Positions 24,360-33,807 are shown, counted from the first letter of the stretch. The stretch: DNA of 64,000 nucleotides from Firm-04 sp045642925 (GCA_045642925.1 JAZUJW010000048.1:124001-188000); one strand, 5' to 3'. Notes: generated from the sequence alone by a model not told the origin. A program made the numbers and translations.

Positions 24360-26183
24360 TTATTCTACCGTAACAGATTTTGCGAGATTACGCGGCTTAT
24401 CAACATCATTGCCGCGCATGACTGCGGTATAGTATGCGATGAGCTGCAACGGCACAACGCCTACCATCGGCATCAGCAAATCATCGGTTTCGGGAAGCTT
24501 GAAGCAGTAATCTGCAATGTCAGCTTCCGGAGAATAGGATTCGCCGCAGACCAGAATGGTCATTGCGCCTCTTGCCTTGACTTCCTTGATGTTGGAAACG
24601 GTCTTTTCGTGCAGTGTTTTCTGTGTGTCCACTGCAATGACAGGCATTCCGTCATAAATCAGGGAAATCGTGCCGTGTTTCAGTTCGCCCGCAGCGTAAG
24701 ATTCGCTGTGGATGTAGCTGATTTCTTTGAGTTTCAGAGAACCTTCCATCGAGAGTGCGGAATCCAGACCGCGGCCGATGTACAGCAGACTTTCTGCTTT
24801 GAGAAGGCTCTTTGCGATTTCGTGGGTTTCGTCCTTGCGTGCCAACACTGTTTCGATCATGTCAGGTGTTTCCAGCAGCAAGGCGGTCAGACGGCGGCAT
24901 TCCGCCTCGTCGATCTTGCCCTTTGCGAGTGCCAGTTCAAATGCGAACAGGTACATGACAGCAATCTGCACCATGTAGGCTTTCGTGGATGCAACCGCGA
25001 TTTCTGGGCCTGCGTGTGTGTAAATGAGCATATCTGCTTCGCGGGCGATGGAAGAACCCTTCGCATTGACCACGGCGAGTGTTTTCGCGCCGAGGCGTTT
25101 TGCAAGGCGCATTGCTTCCAGACTGTCTGCGGTTTCGCCGGACTGGGAAATGATGATAATGAGGTCACCTTCGCCAATCAGCGGTTCACGATAACGGAAT
25201 TCGGATGCAATATCCACGATGACAGGGACTCTTGCGATTTTTTCGATGACATACTTGCCGATCATTCCTGCGTGCATTGCTGTACCGCAGGCAACGACAT
25301 AGATATTGCGGAAATCTTTCAGGGATTCAGGTGTAATGCCGCATTCACTGAGGTTGGGCAGACCGTCCTCGATGCGGGGCGCTACGGTGCGCTTGATGGA
25401 TTCGGGCTGTTCATGGATCTCTTTCAGCATAAAATGCTCATAGCCCTGCTTTTCAGCAGCATCCATATCCCAGTCAGCCGTCAGCAGTTCTTTGCTGATC
25501 GGGTTCTTCTGCATATCGAAGAATTCAGTACCGTTCTGCTTGAGGACTGCGATCTCATCATGTTCCAGCAGATAATACTGCTTGGTGTATTTCAGAATTG
25601 CAGGGACATCGGAAGCGATGAAGCTTTCGTTTTCGCCTGCGCCGACAATCAGCGGACTGCCGCGGCGGACAGCGTAGATCACATTCGGAAAATCTGCAAA
25701 GAGAATGCCGAGTGCAAAGCTGCCTGTGACTTCTTCGAGTGTTTTTGCGATGGCAGCCAGCGGGTCGCCGTGATAGTTGTAATCAAGAAGCTGTGCAACA
25801 ACTTCTGTATCGGTGTCAGAAACAAAAGTACGACCTTGGGAAATCAGGAATTCCTTGAGTTTCTTATAGTTTTCGATGATGCCGTTGTGTACGAGCGTTA
25901 CATATTCGCCGCCTCTGTGAGGATGCGAGTTAGTGTCAGAGGGTTCACCGTGGGTTGCCCAACGAGTATGACCGATGCCGACATTGCCTTCGGGTTTGCC
26001 TTCGGCTTCCATTTTCGCAGCAAGGTCTGCGAGCCGTCCTTTTGATTTGGCGATCTGAATCTGTTGATTCGCAAAAACGGCGATGCCTGCTGAGTCATAG
26101 CCGCGGTATTCAAGCTTCGAGAGCGCATCCACCAGTACATCCGCACAGCAGCGTGCGCCGACATAGCCGACGATTCCACACAT
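24360..26183 (-). CDS. glmS: Glutamine-fructose-6-phosphate aminotransferase (isomerizing)
   Basis: Makes glucosamine-6-phosphate from fructose-6-phosphate and glutamine, the first step to UDP-GlcNAc for the cell wall. The product has 607 residues, the usual length. The N-terminal nucleophile Cys is in MCGIVGYVG, the glutaminase domain follows with HTRWATHGEP and LVHNGIIENY, then two SIS sugar-isomerase domains (SQSGETADSLEA, SKGSSI-like loops) and the C-terminal KPRNLAKSVTVE. The start must be this ATG because Cys1 is catalytic. Its promoter is at 26282-26310. The leader (about 90 bases) shows no glmS ribozyme core. Confidence 0.98.
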   Translation of the reverse strand: MCGIVGYVGARCCADVLVDALSKLEYRGYDSAGIAVFANQQIQIAKSKGRLADLAAKMEAEGKPEGNVGIGHTRWATHGEPSDTNSHPHRGGEYVTLVHNGIIENYKKLKEFLISQGRTFVSDTDTEVVAQLLDYNYHGDPLAAIAKTLEEVTGSFALGILFADFPNVIYAVRRGSPLIVGAGENESFIASDVPAILKYTKQYYLLEHDEIAVLKQNGTEFFDMQKNPISKELLTADWDMDAAEKQGYEHFMLKEIHEQPESIKRTVAPRIEDGLPNLSECGITPESLKDFRNIYVVACGTAMHAGMIGKYVIEKIARVPVIVDIASEFRYREPLIGEGDLIIIISQSGETADSLEAMRLAKRLGAKTLAVVNAKGSSIAREADMLIYTHAGPEIAVASTKAYMVQIAVMYLFAFELALAKGKIDEAECRRLTALLLETPDMIETVLARKDETHEIAKSLLKAESLLYIGRGLDSALSMEGSLKLKEISYIHSESYAAGELKHGTISLIYDGMPVIAVDTQKTLHEKTVSNIKEVKARGAMTILVCGESYSPEADIADYCFKLPETDDLLMPMVGVVPLQLIAYYTAVMRGNDVDKPRNLAKSVTVE

Positions 26184-26281
26184 AATATTTAGAGTTCCTT
26201 TCCCCAAATTTTGTTGTCGATACGAATGTAAAATCATCAAAACAGTTGGTTTGTGCGTGTTTCGAATTTTACACAATTATC

Positions 26282-26310
26282 ATTATAACATAAAGAATGC
26301 AAAAAAGCAA
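26282..26310 (-). promoter_or_regulatory. Promoter of glmS
   Basis: -35 TTGCTT (26305-26310), 17-bp spacer, perfect TATAAT (26282-26287). The -35 is also the T-run of the terminator directly upstream. Confidence 0.8.
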
Positions 26311-26329
26311 GTCATTTTTGAAAAATGAC
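26311..26329 (-). terminator. Terminator of the operon ending in the hydroxyacid dehydrogenase gene
   Basis: Nine-bp AT-rich stem GTCATTTTT / AAAAATGAC with a one-base gap, followed on the minus strand by TTGCTTTTTT. Confidence 0.65.
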
Positions 26330-26348
26330 AAGATTACCAGATAATTCG

Positions 26349-27314
26349 TCACTGACTGACGACACGCTGTGGATTGCCCTCAAGAAAACTGCGGACATTT
26401 TCCTCTGCAATTTCGGCGAGGCGTTCTCTGGTTTCCAGCGGTGTCCATGCGATATGTGGCGTAATAATGCAGTTTTTCGCATTTTTCAGCGGGGTGTCAC
26501 TTACCATAGGTTCTTTTGTCAGCACATCGACATAGGCTGCTGCGAGTGCATCTGTATTCAGTGCGTCTGCAAGGTCTTGTTCCACGACTACACCGCCGCG
26601 TGCGGTATTGATGAGAATGGCGGTGCTTTTCATGCGTGCAAGATTTGCCTTGTTGACAATGCCTTGCGTGCCTTCATTCAGCGGGCAGTGGAGTGTCAGC
26701 ACGTCAGCACACGCAAAGGCGACCGCAGGCGAAACAACGGGATACGGGCAGTTTGTCGGTGCAGTGCGCGTGGAAATGACGATTTGCATTCCGAATGCCT
26801 CTGCGATTCTGGCGACCGCCTTGCCGATGCTGCCGTAGCCGATGATGGAAAGCGTTTTGCCGCGCAGTTCGCCTGTTGCATATGGAAAATAGGAGAATGT
26901 GCGGGATTGTTCCCATTTGCCGAGCCGTACATCCATCGAATAAAGGGAAACCCGTTCGAAATGGTCAAGAATGTACGAAAAAACAAGCTGTGCAACGGCA
27001 TCCGTGGAGTAGCTTCCTGCATTGCAGACGGTGATGCCGTGTGCTTTTGCCGCTTCTATATCCACATTGTTATAGCCTGTTGCCAGCAGACCGACATATT
27101 TGAGGTTCGGGCAGGCATCCATGACTTCTTTGGTAATCAGTACCTTATTGCAGATGACCAGTTCTGCATCACCAATGCGGGAAATGGTTTCTTCGGGCTT
27201 GGTCAGCGGGTAAACATCGACCAACCGCGCAAGTGTCTGAAACCGTTGCGGAGAAAGTTCATTGTGGTCGGACATTGTGTCCCAGTCGAGAATAACAAGT
27301 CGCTCTGCTTTCAT
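26349..27314 (-). CDS. D-2-hydroxyacid dehydrogenase (NAD-dependent)
   Basis: The 321-residue enzyme is of the D-isomer 2-hydroxyacid dehydrogenase family, closest in style to glycerate/hydroxypyruvate reductases. The Rossmann motif is GKTLSIIGYGSIGKAVARIA. The substrate/catalytic part has INTARGGVVVEQDLADAL, an acid in the AAYVDVLTKEP region and the proton-relay His in ITPHIAW. It overlaps the stop of the small membrane protein gene upstream (ATGA). The physiological substrate cannot be read from sequence. Confidence 0.9.
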   Translation of the reverse strand: MKAERLVILDWDTMSDHNELSPQRFQTLARLVDVYPLTKPEETISRIGDAELVICNKVLITKEVMDACPNLKYVGLLATGYNNVDIEAAKAHGITVCNAGSYSTDAVAQLVFSYILDHFERVSLYSMDVRLGKWEQSRTFSYFPYATGELRGKTLSIIGYGSIGKAVARIAEAFGMQIVISTRTAPTNCPYPVVSPAVAFACADVLTLHCPLNEGTQGIVNKANLARMKSTAILINTARGGVVVEQDLADALNTDALAAAYVDVLTKEPMVSDTPLKNAKNCIITPHIAWTPLETRERLAEIAEENVRSFLEGNPQRVVSQ

Positions 27315-27613
27315 GCGGGCATCTCCGTTTTATTTTTCTGTGCGAGTTTTTCTGCTGCCTTGACCTTGCGGTACTGGATGAAATAGGTGACAGCGGCGGC
27401 GACCAGCATGACTGCTTCCATGATGCCGACACCATAGAACCAGACGTCACTTTCCTGATTGACATAAACCAGCAAAGAGGCAGGAACGGCAATGGTCAGA
27501 ATCAGTTCATACCAGTATTTGGTGCGGATGAACTGAAGAAGGAAAAACAGGGTTGCGATGACACAGAAAATGAGATATTTTTCAATGCCATAAGGGAAAA
27601 GCGATGCGTCCAT
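27311..27613 (-). CDS. Small three-helix membrane protein
   Basis: A 100-residue protein with three hydrophobic segments (about 14-28, 35-50, 58-80) and a Lys-rich cytoplasmic tail (RKVKAAEKLAQKNKTE). I do not recognise a family. It sits 37 bases after tcdA with an AAGGAG site and overlaps the next start by four bases, so it belongs to the operon. Confidence 0.75.
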   Translation of the reverse strand: MDASLFPYGIEKYLIFCVIATLFFLLQFIRTKYWYELILTIAVPASLLVYVNQESDVWFYGVGIMEAVMLVAAAVTYFIQYRKVKAAEKLAQKNKTEMPA

Positions 27614-27650
27614 GTGAATGATACTCCTTTTTTAATCCATACAAAATAGG

Positions 27651-28388
27651 TTATGGTTGATAACTCGGCGGGATGCAGTTTCCTGCCGCGATTTCCTGTA
27701 AAATAGTGCCTGCCATCAGCAGACCTGCCGCCCCCGGTACCCATGGCGCACTGCCGATCGGCGGGCGGACGGGATGCAGGGTATCCTGACTGTTTGCGGG
27801 CTGTGCAATGGCGTTGACGGGTTCTTCGGGCGAAAAAACGACTCGCAAATGTTTGACACCGCGTTTGCGCATGGCGATGCGGATGCGCTTGGCAAGCGGA
27901 CAGCCGTAAGTTTTTTCAAGGTCACAGACGCGGAATCCCATCGGGTCAAGCTTATTGCCCGCGCCCATGCAGGCAAGAATCGGTACGCCGCATTTTGCCG
28001 CATTTTCCAGCAGATTCAGCTTGTCATTGACCGAATCTATCGCATCTGCGATGTATGTGAACTGTGTCAGGTCAAGTTCCGTGCCCGTATAGCGGATGGG
28101 CAGTGCCGTGACATGACAATCGGGGTTGATATCGAGAATCCGTTCGCGCAGAACCTCTGCTTTCGGTTTTCCGACCGTTGAAGTCAGTGCGCAAAGCTGA
28201 CGGTTGCGGTTGCTGTCCGATACCGAATCGGCATCGACCAGCGTCATGGCACCGACACCGCCTCTTGCAAGGGCTTCCGCGGCATAGGAACCGACACCGC
28301 CCAGTCCGATGACACAGACGTGTGCGGCAAAAATGCGCGGCATGGCTTCTTCGCCAAGCAGAAGCGCCGTGCGGGAGAATGCTTCCAT
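27651..28388 (-). CDS. tcdA: tRNA threonylcarbamoyladenosine dehydratase
   Basis: A 245-residue E1/ThiF-superfamily enzyme that activates t6A37 of tRNAs to its cyclic ct6A form using ATP. Sequence marks are the nucleotide-binding VIGLGGVGSYAAEALARGG (about 30-48), the D..D.S..NRNRQ loop, DAIDSVNDK, and the C-terminal GSAPWVPGAAGLLMAG. The start (MEAFSRTALLLGEE) is behind GGAGGG. It follows the SEDS gene by 22 bases. The CsdE/CsdL sulfur-transfer partners are not in the window. Confidence 0.92.
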   Translation of the reverse strand: MEAFSRTALLLGEEAMPRIFAAHVCVIGLGGVGSYAAEALARGGVGAMTLVDADSVSDSNRNRQLCALTSTVGKPKAEVLRERILDINPDCHVTALPIRYTGTELDLTQFTYIADAIDSVNDKLNLLENAAKCGVPILACMGAGNKLDPMGFRVCDLEKTYGCPLAKRIRIAMRKRGVKHLRVVFSPEEPVNAIAQPANSQDTLHPVRPPIGSAPWVPGAAGLLMAGTILQEIAAGNCIPPSYQP

Positions 28389-28410
28389 TTGCGTCCCTCC
28401 GTGGGATGGA

Positions 28411-29553
28411 TTATTCCGCCTCGTAGAACAGGCGGTATTTCTTGACTTTATGCGTATAGGAGCTGATGACCAGCCCGATGCAGAGGTACATGGATACCAT
28501 TGCCGTACCACCTGCACTGAAAAACGGCAGTGGGATGCCGATGACAGGCATGACCTTCAGCACCATGCCGATATTCATAAGATAATGCGTGAACAGGATG
28601 GCAAACACACCCATGCAGATGGTTTTGCCCATGACATCTTTTGCGGCATGGCTGTTCGAGAGAATGCGCAGGCAAATCATTGCCATGATGACAATGGCGA
28701 TGACTGCGCCGACAAAGCCGAATGCCTGCCCGATGAATGAAAAGATGAAGTCGTTGTGGATTTCGGGCACTTCCACATAGGCTTCCGCATCGAGTCCGAG
28801 TCCGAACAGTTTTCCTGCCCGAATGGCTTTCAAGCCGAGGTCTTGCTGATATTCGATGCCGAGCGGGTCAGTGCCGGGGTGAAACAGCACCAGAATGCGG
28901 TTGCGGTGAATGTCGCTGAATACATATTTCCAGACGATGACACCTGCAATTGGCAGAAGTGCTGCACCAGCCAGCAGATACCAGAATGACAGCCCTGCCG
29001 TAAACAGCATGAAAACGGTCATGGAGGCAAAGACGATGGCAGTACCGTAGTCGCCCTGCACTGCCACAATGCCCATTGGAATGGCGGCGTGCAGCAAAAG
29101 CAGAAGCAATTGCGGCGGACGGTTCAGTTTGTCGCGCACCTTGGAAATGTGCAGCGAAAATGTCAGCAAAAATGCAAGTTTCATGATTTCAGACGGCTGG
29201 ATCTGGACAAAGCCAAGGTCAACCCATGCGATATCGTCCGCGCCTTCTCGTCCGTAGCCCAGACTGGTGAAGGTCAGCGCGACCAGCCCCAGCGTGACAG
29301 GAACATATAGAAACCAGAGCTTTGCAAGTTTGTGGTAGTCCATCGCGGAAATGGCAATGCAACCGACCAGTCCGATGCCCATGGAAATGAGCTGCACAAG
29401 CCAGTCGTTGGAGTCTACTTTGTCGGAAAGCGACTGCAGCCAGATGATGCGCAGCATGAGTACCGATGCCGCGGCACAGATGGTAATCAGCAGAAGCAGC
29501 AGCTTGTCGAGCCGTCCGATGAACTGCCCCAAGCGTTTGAATAAACTGTTCAC
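28411..29553 (-). CDS. SEDS-family peptidoglycan polymerase, RodA-like
   Basis: A 380-residue, roughly ten-helix membrane protein of the SEDS (FtsW/RodA/SpoVE) family, glycosyltransferases that polymerise lipid II together with a class B PBP. It shows WVDLGFVQIQPSEIMKLAFL, VQGDYGTAIVF with the catalytic Asp loop, and the C-terminal PLPFFSAGGTAMVSMYL, which replaces the usual PFLSYGG. The GTG start lies nine bases after AAGGA. RodA-like is the best guess from length, but SpoVE or FtsW cannot be excluded. It is co-oriented with yifB and tcdA. Confidence 0.88.
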   Translation of the reverse strand: MNSLFKRLGQFIGRLDKLLLLLITICAAASVLMLRIIWLQSLSDKVDSNDWLVQLISMGIGLVGCIAISAMDYHKLAKLWFLYVPVTLGLVALTFTSLGYGREGADDIAWVDLGFVQIQPSEIMKLAFLLTFSLHISKVRDKLNRPPQLLLLLLHAAIPMGIVAVQGDYGTAIVFASMTVFMLFTAGLSFWYLLAGAALLPIAGVIVWKYVFSDIHRNRILVLFHPGTDPLGIEYQQDLGLKAIRAGKLFGLGLDAEAYVEVPEIHNDFIFSFIGQAFGFVGAVIAIVIMAMICLRILSNSHAAKDVMGKTICMGVFAILFTHYLMNIGMVLKVMPVIGIPLPFFSAGGTAMVSMYLCIGLVISSYTHKVKKYRLFYEAE

Positions 29554-29584
29554 GGAGGGAGATCCTTTCTTTTGTCTGTTGCTT

Positions 29585-31120
29585 TTATTTTGAGGGTGAG
29601 ATCTGCCAGTATTTGCGGTCGAGCGTGCGGTACTGCACAGCTTCCGCGATGTGGGATTCTTCAATGACCTCACTGCCGCGCAAATCCGCAGAGGTGCGGG
29701 CGACTTTCAACAGACGGTCATAGGCACGGGCAGATAACCCGAATTTTTCGAATACATTTTTCAGGCGCAGTTTTGCCTTGTCGGTCATCGGACAGAATAC
29801 CGCGAGTTTGTCGGGCGTGATGCGTGCGTTGCAGGTGATGCCCGTTCCGGCAAAGCGTTCGTTCTGAATGGCTCTTGCCGCCATCACACGCTTGCGAATT
29901 TCGGCACTGGATTCTTCTTTTTTGCCGTCCGAGAGGTCATCAAAGGAAACCGGCGCGGCTTCAATATGCAGATCAAATCTGTCCAGCAATGGGCCGGAAA
30001 CGCGGTTAAGGTACTGCGCGGCGGCACGCTGTCCGCAGGTGCAGGGACGTGTCGGGTGACCGAGATACCCGCACGGACAGGGGTTCATTGCCGCGATCAG
30101 CATGATGGAACAGGGGTAGCGCACGGTGCCGGCCGCACGGGAGATGGTAACTTCCCTGTCCTCCAGTGGTTGACGGAGAATTTCCAGTGTACGGCGGTCG
30201 AATTCTGCCAGTTCGTCGAGGAACAGCAGTCCGTTATGGGCAAGTGAGATTTCGCCGGGATGCGGAATCGTGCCGCCGCCCGCCAGACCTGCCGTAGAAA
30301 TGGTGTGGTGCGGAGAACGAAACGGTCTGACTGTGACCAGCGGATGCTCTGCATCCAGCAATCCTGCAACAGAGTGAATTTTTGTCGTTTCGATGGATTC
30401 TTCAAAGGTCAGCGGCGGGAGGATGCCGGGCATTCTTTTGGCAAGCATACTCTTGCCCGAACCAGGCGGGCCGATCAGCAAAGCGTTGTGACCGCCGGCC
30501 GCGGCAAGTTCCAGCGCATATTTTGCATTGCTTTGCCCGTGCACATCAGAAAAGTCGGGGACGGTGACCTGTGCGGCATCCGTCAGACCGACGTGCGGTT
30601 CCTGTAAAAGCGGCTTGTCTCCTTCCAGATGTTCCAGCAGTGCGGCGGCACTCGGCACGCCGTAAACGGCAATGCCATCGACCACTGCCGCTTCTTTTGC
30701 ATTTTCAGCAGGAACGTACATGGTGCGGATGCCCTTTTGCTTAGCAAGCAGTGTCATGGGCAGAACGCCGTTGACGCGGCGGACATCGCCGTTTAAGGAT
30801 ACTTCGCCAATGACGGCGGCATCGGCAGGGATCTTTGCTCTGCCAAGCGCCGATAAAATTGCCATTAATATCGCAAGGTCGTGCATACTGCCGTTCTTGC
30901 GAAGGTCAGCGGGTGCCAGATTGATGACACAGTTGCTTGTCGGGAATACGATGCCGCAGGCGTAGAGTGCAGATTTGATGCGCTCACGGCTTTCCTGTAC
31001 GGCAGTATCCGCCAGTCCGACAATCTCGAAGCGGGGAATGCCTTTGCTGACTGCAATTTCGACATCCACAGGAAAAGCATTCAGTCCGAACAGCCCGAAA
31101 CTGTTGACGGAAGCAAACAT
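29585..31120 (-). CDS. YifB/ComM-family Mg-chelatase-like AAA+ ATPase
   Basis: The 511-residue protein is built as the YifB family: an N-terminal Lon-like (ChlI) domain (about 1-170), an AAA+ core with Walker A GPPGSGKSMLAKRMPGILPP (about 217), sensor and finger motifs GEISLAHNGLLFLDELAEF, and a cysteine-rich CPCGYLGHPTRPCTCG loop, then the Mg-chelatase C-terminal helix bundle. ComM of this family is a branch-migration helicase in transformation; its role in Firmicutes is less clear. GGAGG site; 31 bases ahead of the SEDS gene. Confidence 0.92.
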   Translation of the reverse strand: MFASVNSFGLFGLNAFPVDVEIAVSKGIPRFEIVGLADTAVQESRERIKSALYACGIVFPTSNCVINLAPADLRKNGSMHDLAILMAILSALGRAKIPADAAVIGEVSLNGDVRRVNGVLPMTLLAKQKGIRTMYVPAENAKEAAVVDGIAVYGVPSAAALLEHLEGDKPLLQEPHVGLTDAAQVTVPDFSDVHGQSNAKYALELAAAGGHNALLIGPPGSGKSMLAKRMPGILPPLTFEESIETTKIHSVAGLLDAEHPLVTVRPFRSPHHTISTAGLAGGGTIPHPGEISLAHNGLLFLDELAEFDRRTLEILRQPLEDREVTISRAAGTVRYPCSIMLIAAMNPCPCGYLGHPTRPCTCGQRAAAQYLNRVSGPLLDRFDLHIEAAPVSFDDLSDGKKEESSAEIRKRVMAARAIQNERFAGTGITCNARITPDKLAVFCPMTDKAKLRLKNVFEKFGLSARAYDRLLKVARTSADLRGSEVIEESHIAEAVQYRTLDRKYWQISPSK

Positions 31121-31154
31121 CCGACAGCCGCCTCCTTTCTGTGAAAATAATTTG

Positions 31155-32090
31155 TCATTCTTCGCGGAAGTCGCGCATTCTCTTCAGTCGCTCACGTACT
31201 TCTTCAGGAGAATCGAGCATTTCAGGGTGCGGGGCATACTGCGGATGATGTGTGGCAGGTGTCATGTCTTCCAGCATGGCTTCTGACTGCACTGCCTGTT
31301 CGGTGAAATCGGCAGCCTGCTGTGCGGCGGCTGCGGTCGCAGCAAGTTCGGAAAATTCTTCACGAAAATCCATGATACTTGCATTCGGACGCGGCGGCTG
31401 CTGTACCATAGCGCCACCCTGCGGCATAGCGAATTCTGCCGGTCTTTCCTGTGGCATGGGTGCGGGGGCAGGTGCGGGCTGCGGTACGGAAACGGTATCC
31501 ATTGCAGCGACTTTCGGTGCGGCAGGTGTAAGGACGCCGTCACTGCCGATGGTGTCCATGCTGTCAAATGCCTTTTTTTCGGTGACATACGCAGGTGCAA
31601 CATATTCTGAGGGATTCAGACGGTCTTGGAAAGCGGGATATCCCGGAATTTGTTTCAGTTTATCCAATTCGTTGTGATTCATCAGCGCCCAGATATTCAT
31701 GCCGATGCCGATAATGGAAATCAGAAAATTCGGAATCGCAGCGGCGCTGAGATGCATGAGGGTATATAAGGTCAGAAAGCCATATGCGCCCAAGGCAACG
31801 TAAGAAGCGGTACGGATCTTCGAGCCAATCAGAAATGCAATCACCAATGTCATGAACGAATACATCAGTTGAAATGCGCCTGCATTCATGCCTTCGAAAA
31901 ATTTGTTGAAACCGGTTACATTGTTGCCGAGAATCATGGCTGCGCCGAATGACCATACGGCGAACAGCAATGCCATAATAATATGTGTCCAGAAAAGAAT
32001 ACTGAAATTCTTCTTGGTTCTGTTCACACGTTCGCGGTTGCGGGCGTTATCTGCCTGATGTTTTTCATATTCCTGTACAAAATTCTGCAT
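31155..32090 (-). CDS. Four-helix membrane protein, tandem paralogue 3
   Basis: A 311-residue protein with a basic, helical N-terminus (1-28), four transmembrane segments (about 30-52, 72-90, 95-115, 118-138), the motif LKQIPGYPAFQDRLNPSEY just after the last helix, and a long Pro/Ala/Gln-rich cytoplasmic tail. It shares layout and the GYPxF motif with the next two upstream genes, so the three are likely diverged duplicates. I do not recognise a characterised family. The last residues (DSPEEVRERLKRMRDFREE) form a charged helix. It lies 34 bases before yifB. Confidence 0.78.
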   Translation of the reverse strand: MQNFVQEYEKHQADNARNRERVNRTKKNFSILFWTHIIMALLFAVWSFGAAMILGNNVTGFNKFFEGMNAGAFQLMYSFMTLVIAFLIGSKIRTASYVALGAYGFLTLYTLMHLSAAAIPNFLISIIGIGMNIWALMNHNELDKLKQIPGYPAFQDRLNPSEYVAPAYVTEKKAFDSMDTIGSDGVLTPAAPKVAAMDTVSVPQPAPAPAPMPQERPAEFAMPQGGAMVQQPPRPNASIMDFREEFSELAATAAAAQQAADFTEQAVQSEAMLEDMTPATHHPQYAPHPEMLDSPEEVRERLKRMRDFREE

Positions 32091-32184
32091 AACATAACCT
32101 CCTGTCAGTGAAGCAGATTCATGAAAAAACGCATGGGCGACAGTATGCCGCCCTGCGAATTAATCTATCGGATAGTATGCGGAA

Positions 32185-33021
32185 TCAGGATTCATCAGCA
32201 TTTTCCAGTGACTGCATGGAATCAGAGACTGCAACCGATGCAGACATAACAGGAACGTCAGATGCCTTTTCTGCTGCGGTATCTGCCAGCTTTTTGTTTT
32301 GAACCTGTTTGGTCAGTTCTGCTGCAAGTGCTTCTGTGGATGCGTTTCTTTCGGCATAATCTTTTTCAGGATCATAGTAGGACTTTTTCTTTTTCTTGCG
32401 CAGAGAAGTGTTTGCGGTGAAGAAGGACGGGCGCTCGCGCTGTTCGCCTTTGTGTGCCAGAAGTGTCTGGATGACGTAATCGGACTGGTTGATGTCGAAT
32501 TTCTCGTGGAAATCGGGATAGCCGTCCATCTGTTCCAGCGCGCCCTCTCTGCGCATTGCCTGGAAAGAGAACACGTAGAAGCAGAAGCCGACTACACCGA
32601 GAATTGCAGAAATAAAGTCCATTTTTGCGATACTGAGTATGATGACCATGCCGTACCATGCCAACAGGAGAATATTGATGGTGTGGTAGTTTGCCCATGC
32701 AAGGTAACCTGCGATGATAATGCCCATTGCAGCGAGAATCTGGAAGATACCGCCGCCGAGGGTTGCGCCCGGGCCGTCAAGTTCCGTGAACGGAATACTC
32801 AGCAGGGAAAATCCGCAGATATACACGCGGAAAATGGCAAGGAAACAGACGAGAATACAAATGATCATGTTGACAACGAAGGTACGTCTGTGAGTATGTT
32901 CAATCTCGTGCATCTGGATGCGGCAGTATTCGTAATGGGATTCATTCTTCTCCAAGTGGACGATTTTCGGTTTTTCCTCATTGAAGGGGTTCTGGGGATC
33001 AATTTTAATTGACGCTGACAT
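32185..33021 (-). CDS. Four-helix membrane protein, tandem paralogue 2
   Basis: A 278-residue protein: 55 cytoplasmic residues, four membrane segments (about 50-70, 85-105, 110-125, 130-150), the motif LEQMDGYPDFHEKFDINQSDY, and a charged tail with a KKKKKSYYDPEKDYAERN stretch. The start is set by AAAGGA eleven bases upstream and overlaps the end of paralogue 1 by 17 bases. An in-frame ATG four codons earlier lies on the ribosome site itself. Family unknown. Confidence 0.78.
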   Translation of the reverse strand: MSASIKIDPQNPFNEEKPKIVHLEKNESHYEYCRIQMHEIEHTHRRTFVVNMIICILVCFLAIFRVYICGFSLLSIPFTELDGPGATLGGGIFQILAAMGIIIAGYLAWANYHTINILLLAWYGMVIILSIAKMDFISAILGVVGFCFYVFSFQAMRREGALEQMDGYPDFHEKFDINQSDYVIQTLLAHKGEQRERPSFFTANTSLRKKKKKSYYDPEKDYAERNASTEALAAELTKQVQNKKLADTAAEKASDVPVMSASVAVSDSMQSLENADES

Positions 33022-33754
33022 AATATTCGCCATCCTTTCTGGTGTTTTGAGCGGTTTCAGTTTCGTTCATGGCAGGGATGCATTCCAGTGCATCCGACAT
33101 GGCAGGGGTGGCAGGAGCCTCATCGGGAAGCGGTCTGTTGTCGTAGTAGCGGTCGTGATACTTCTCCAGATGCTTGAACGCGATCGGCGTATCAGCCACA
33201 GTATCAAGAAGGTCTTCCATATCAGCAGCGGCGGGGCACTCTGCATTGTTGACACGGCGCTCCTCATACTGCAATGCCTGAAAATGGGTACGTTTTTCCT
33301 GTACAAGCTGTCTTTCTTTTAATTCTTCATAGGAAATATCGAACAGTGGAAAGCCGGGTTCCTGTTCGAGCTTTTCCCAGCGTATGGAGGCAATCAAATT
33401 GATGATCGAAAGAAATAGTGCAATCACAACACCGGCTGCGAACTCCGAAATCACCATCAGAATGATCTGGGCAGTCAGGACGAGCAGGTTCGGCTTGATG
33501 TGCTTGGTGTAAAAGGCATAAATCACACCCAACAGTGAAACGACTGCGTAAAGGAATCTGGCGCCGGCATCAATATCGGTGCCGGTTACGAAGGTGTAGG
33601 TGAATGTAGAAAAAGCGCTGACAATGATAACAGTTGTGCAAATGTAAAGCTCGATCCACATCATCACATCGAAAAACTTGTCAAGACGTTGTTTGCGTTT
33701 GCGGCATATGGCGTAATTTTCGTTTCGGACAGCATCGGTCAGTACAGAGGGCAT
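33005..33754 (-). CDS. Four-helix membrane protein, tandem paralogue 1
   Basis: The 249-residue first gene of the leftward operon. It has an N-terminal basic stretch (RKRKQRLDKFF), four membrane segments (about 30-50, 58-75, 80-95, 97-115), then LEQEPGFPLFDISYEELKER at the place where the paralogues have GYPxF, and a charged, His/Tyr-rich tail. AAAGGAG fixes the start. The promoter at 33808-33836 lies 54 bases upstream. The genes that follow (yifB, SEDS, tcdA) are housekeeping or envelope genes. Confidence 0.78.
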   Translation of the reverse strand: MPSVLTDAVRNENYAICRKRKQRLDKFFDVMMWIELYICTTVIIVSAFSTFTYTFVTGTDIDAGARFLYAVVSLLGVIYAFYTKHIKPNLLVLTAQIILMVISEFAAGVVIALFLSIINLIASIRWEKLEQEPGFPLFDISYEELKERQLVQEKRTHFQALQYEERRVNNAECPAAADMEDLLDTVADTPIAFKHLEKYHDRYYDNRPLPDEAPATPAMSDALECIPAMNETETAQNTRKDGEYYVSVN

Positions 33755-33807
33755 AAAATCCACTCCTTTCAGAATAGTGAATGCATACAAATATCCTATT
33801 TTATCTT

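Noticed and set aside
26184..26280. glmS ribozyme in the glmS leader
   Set aside because: The leader is only about 90 bases, AT-rich, and lacks the pseudoknotted core that I would expect.
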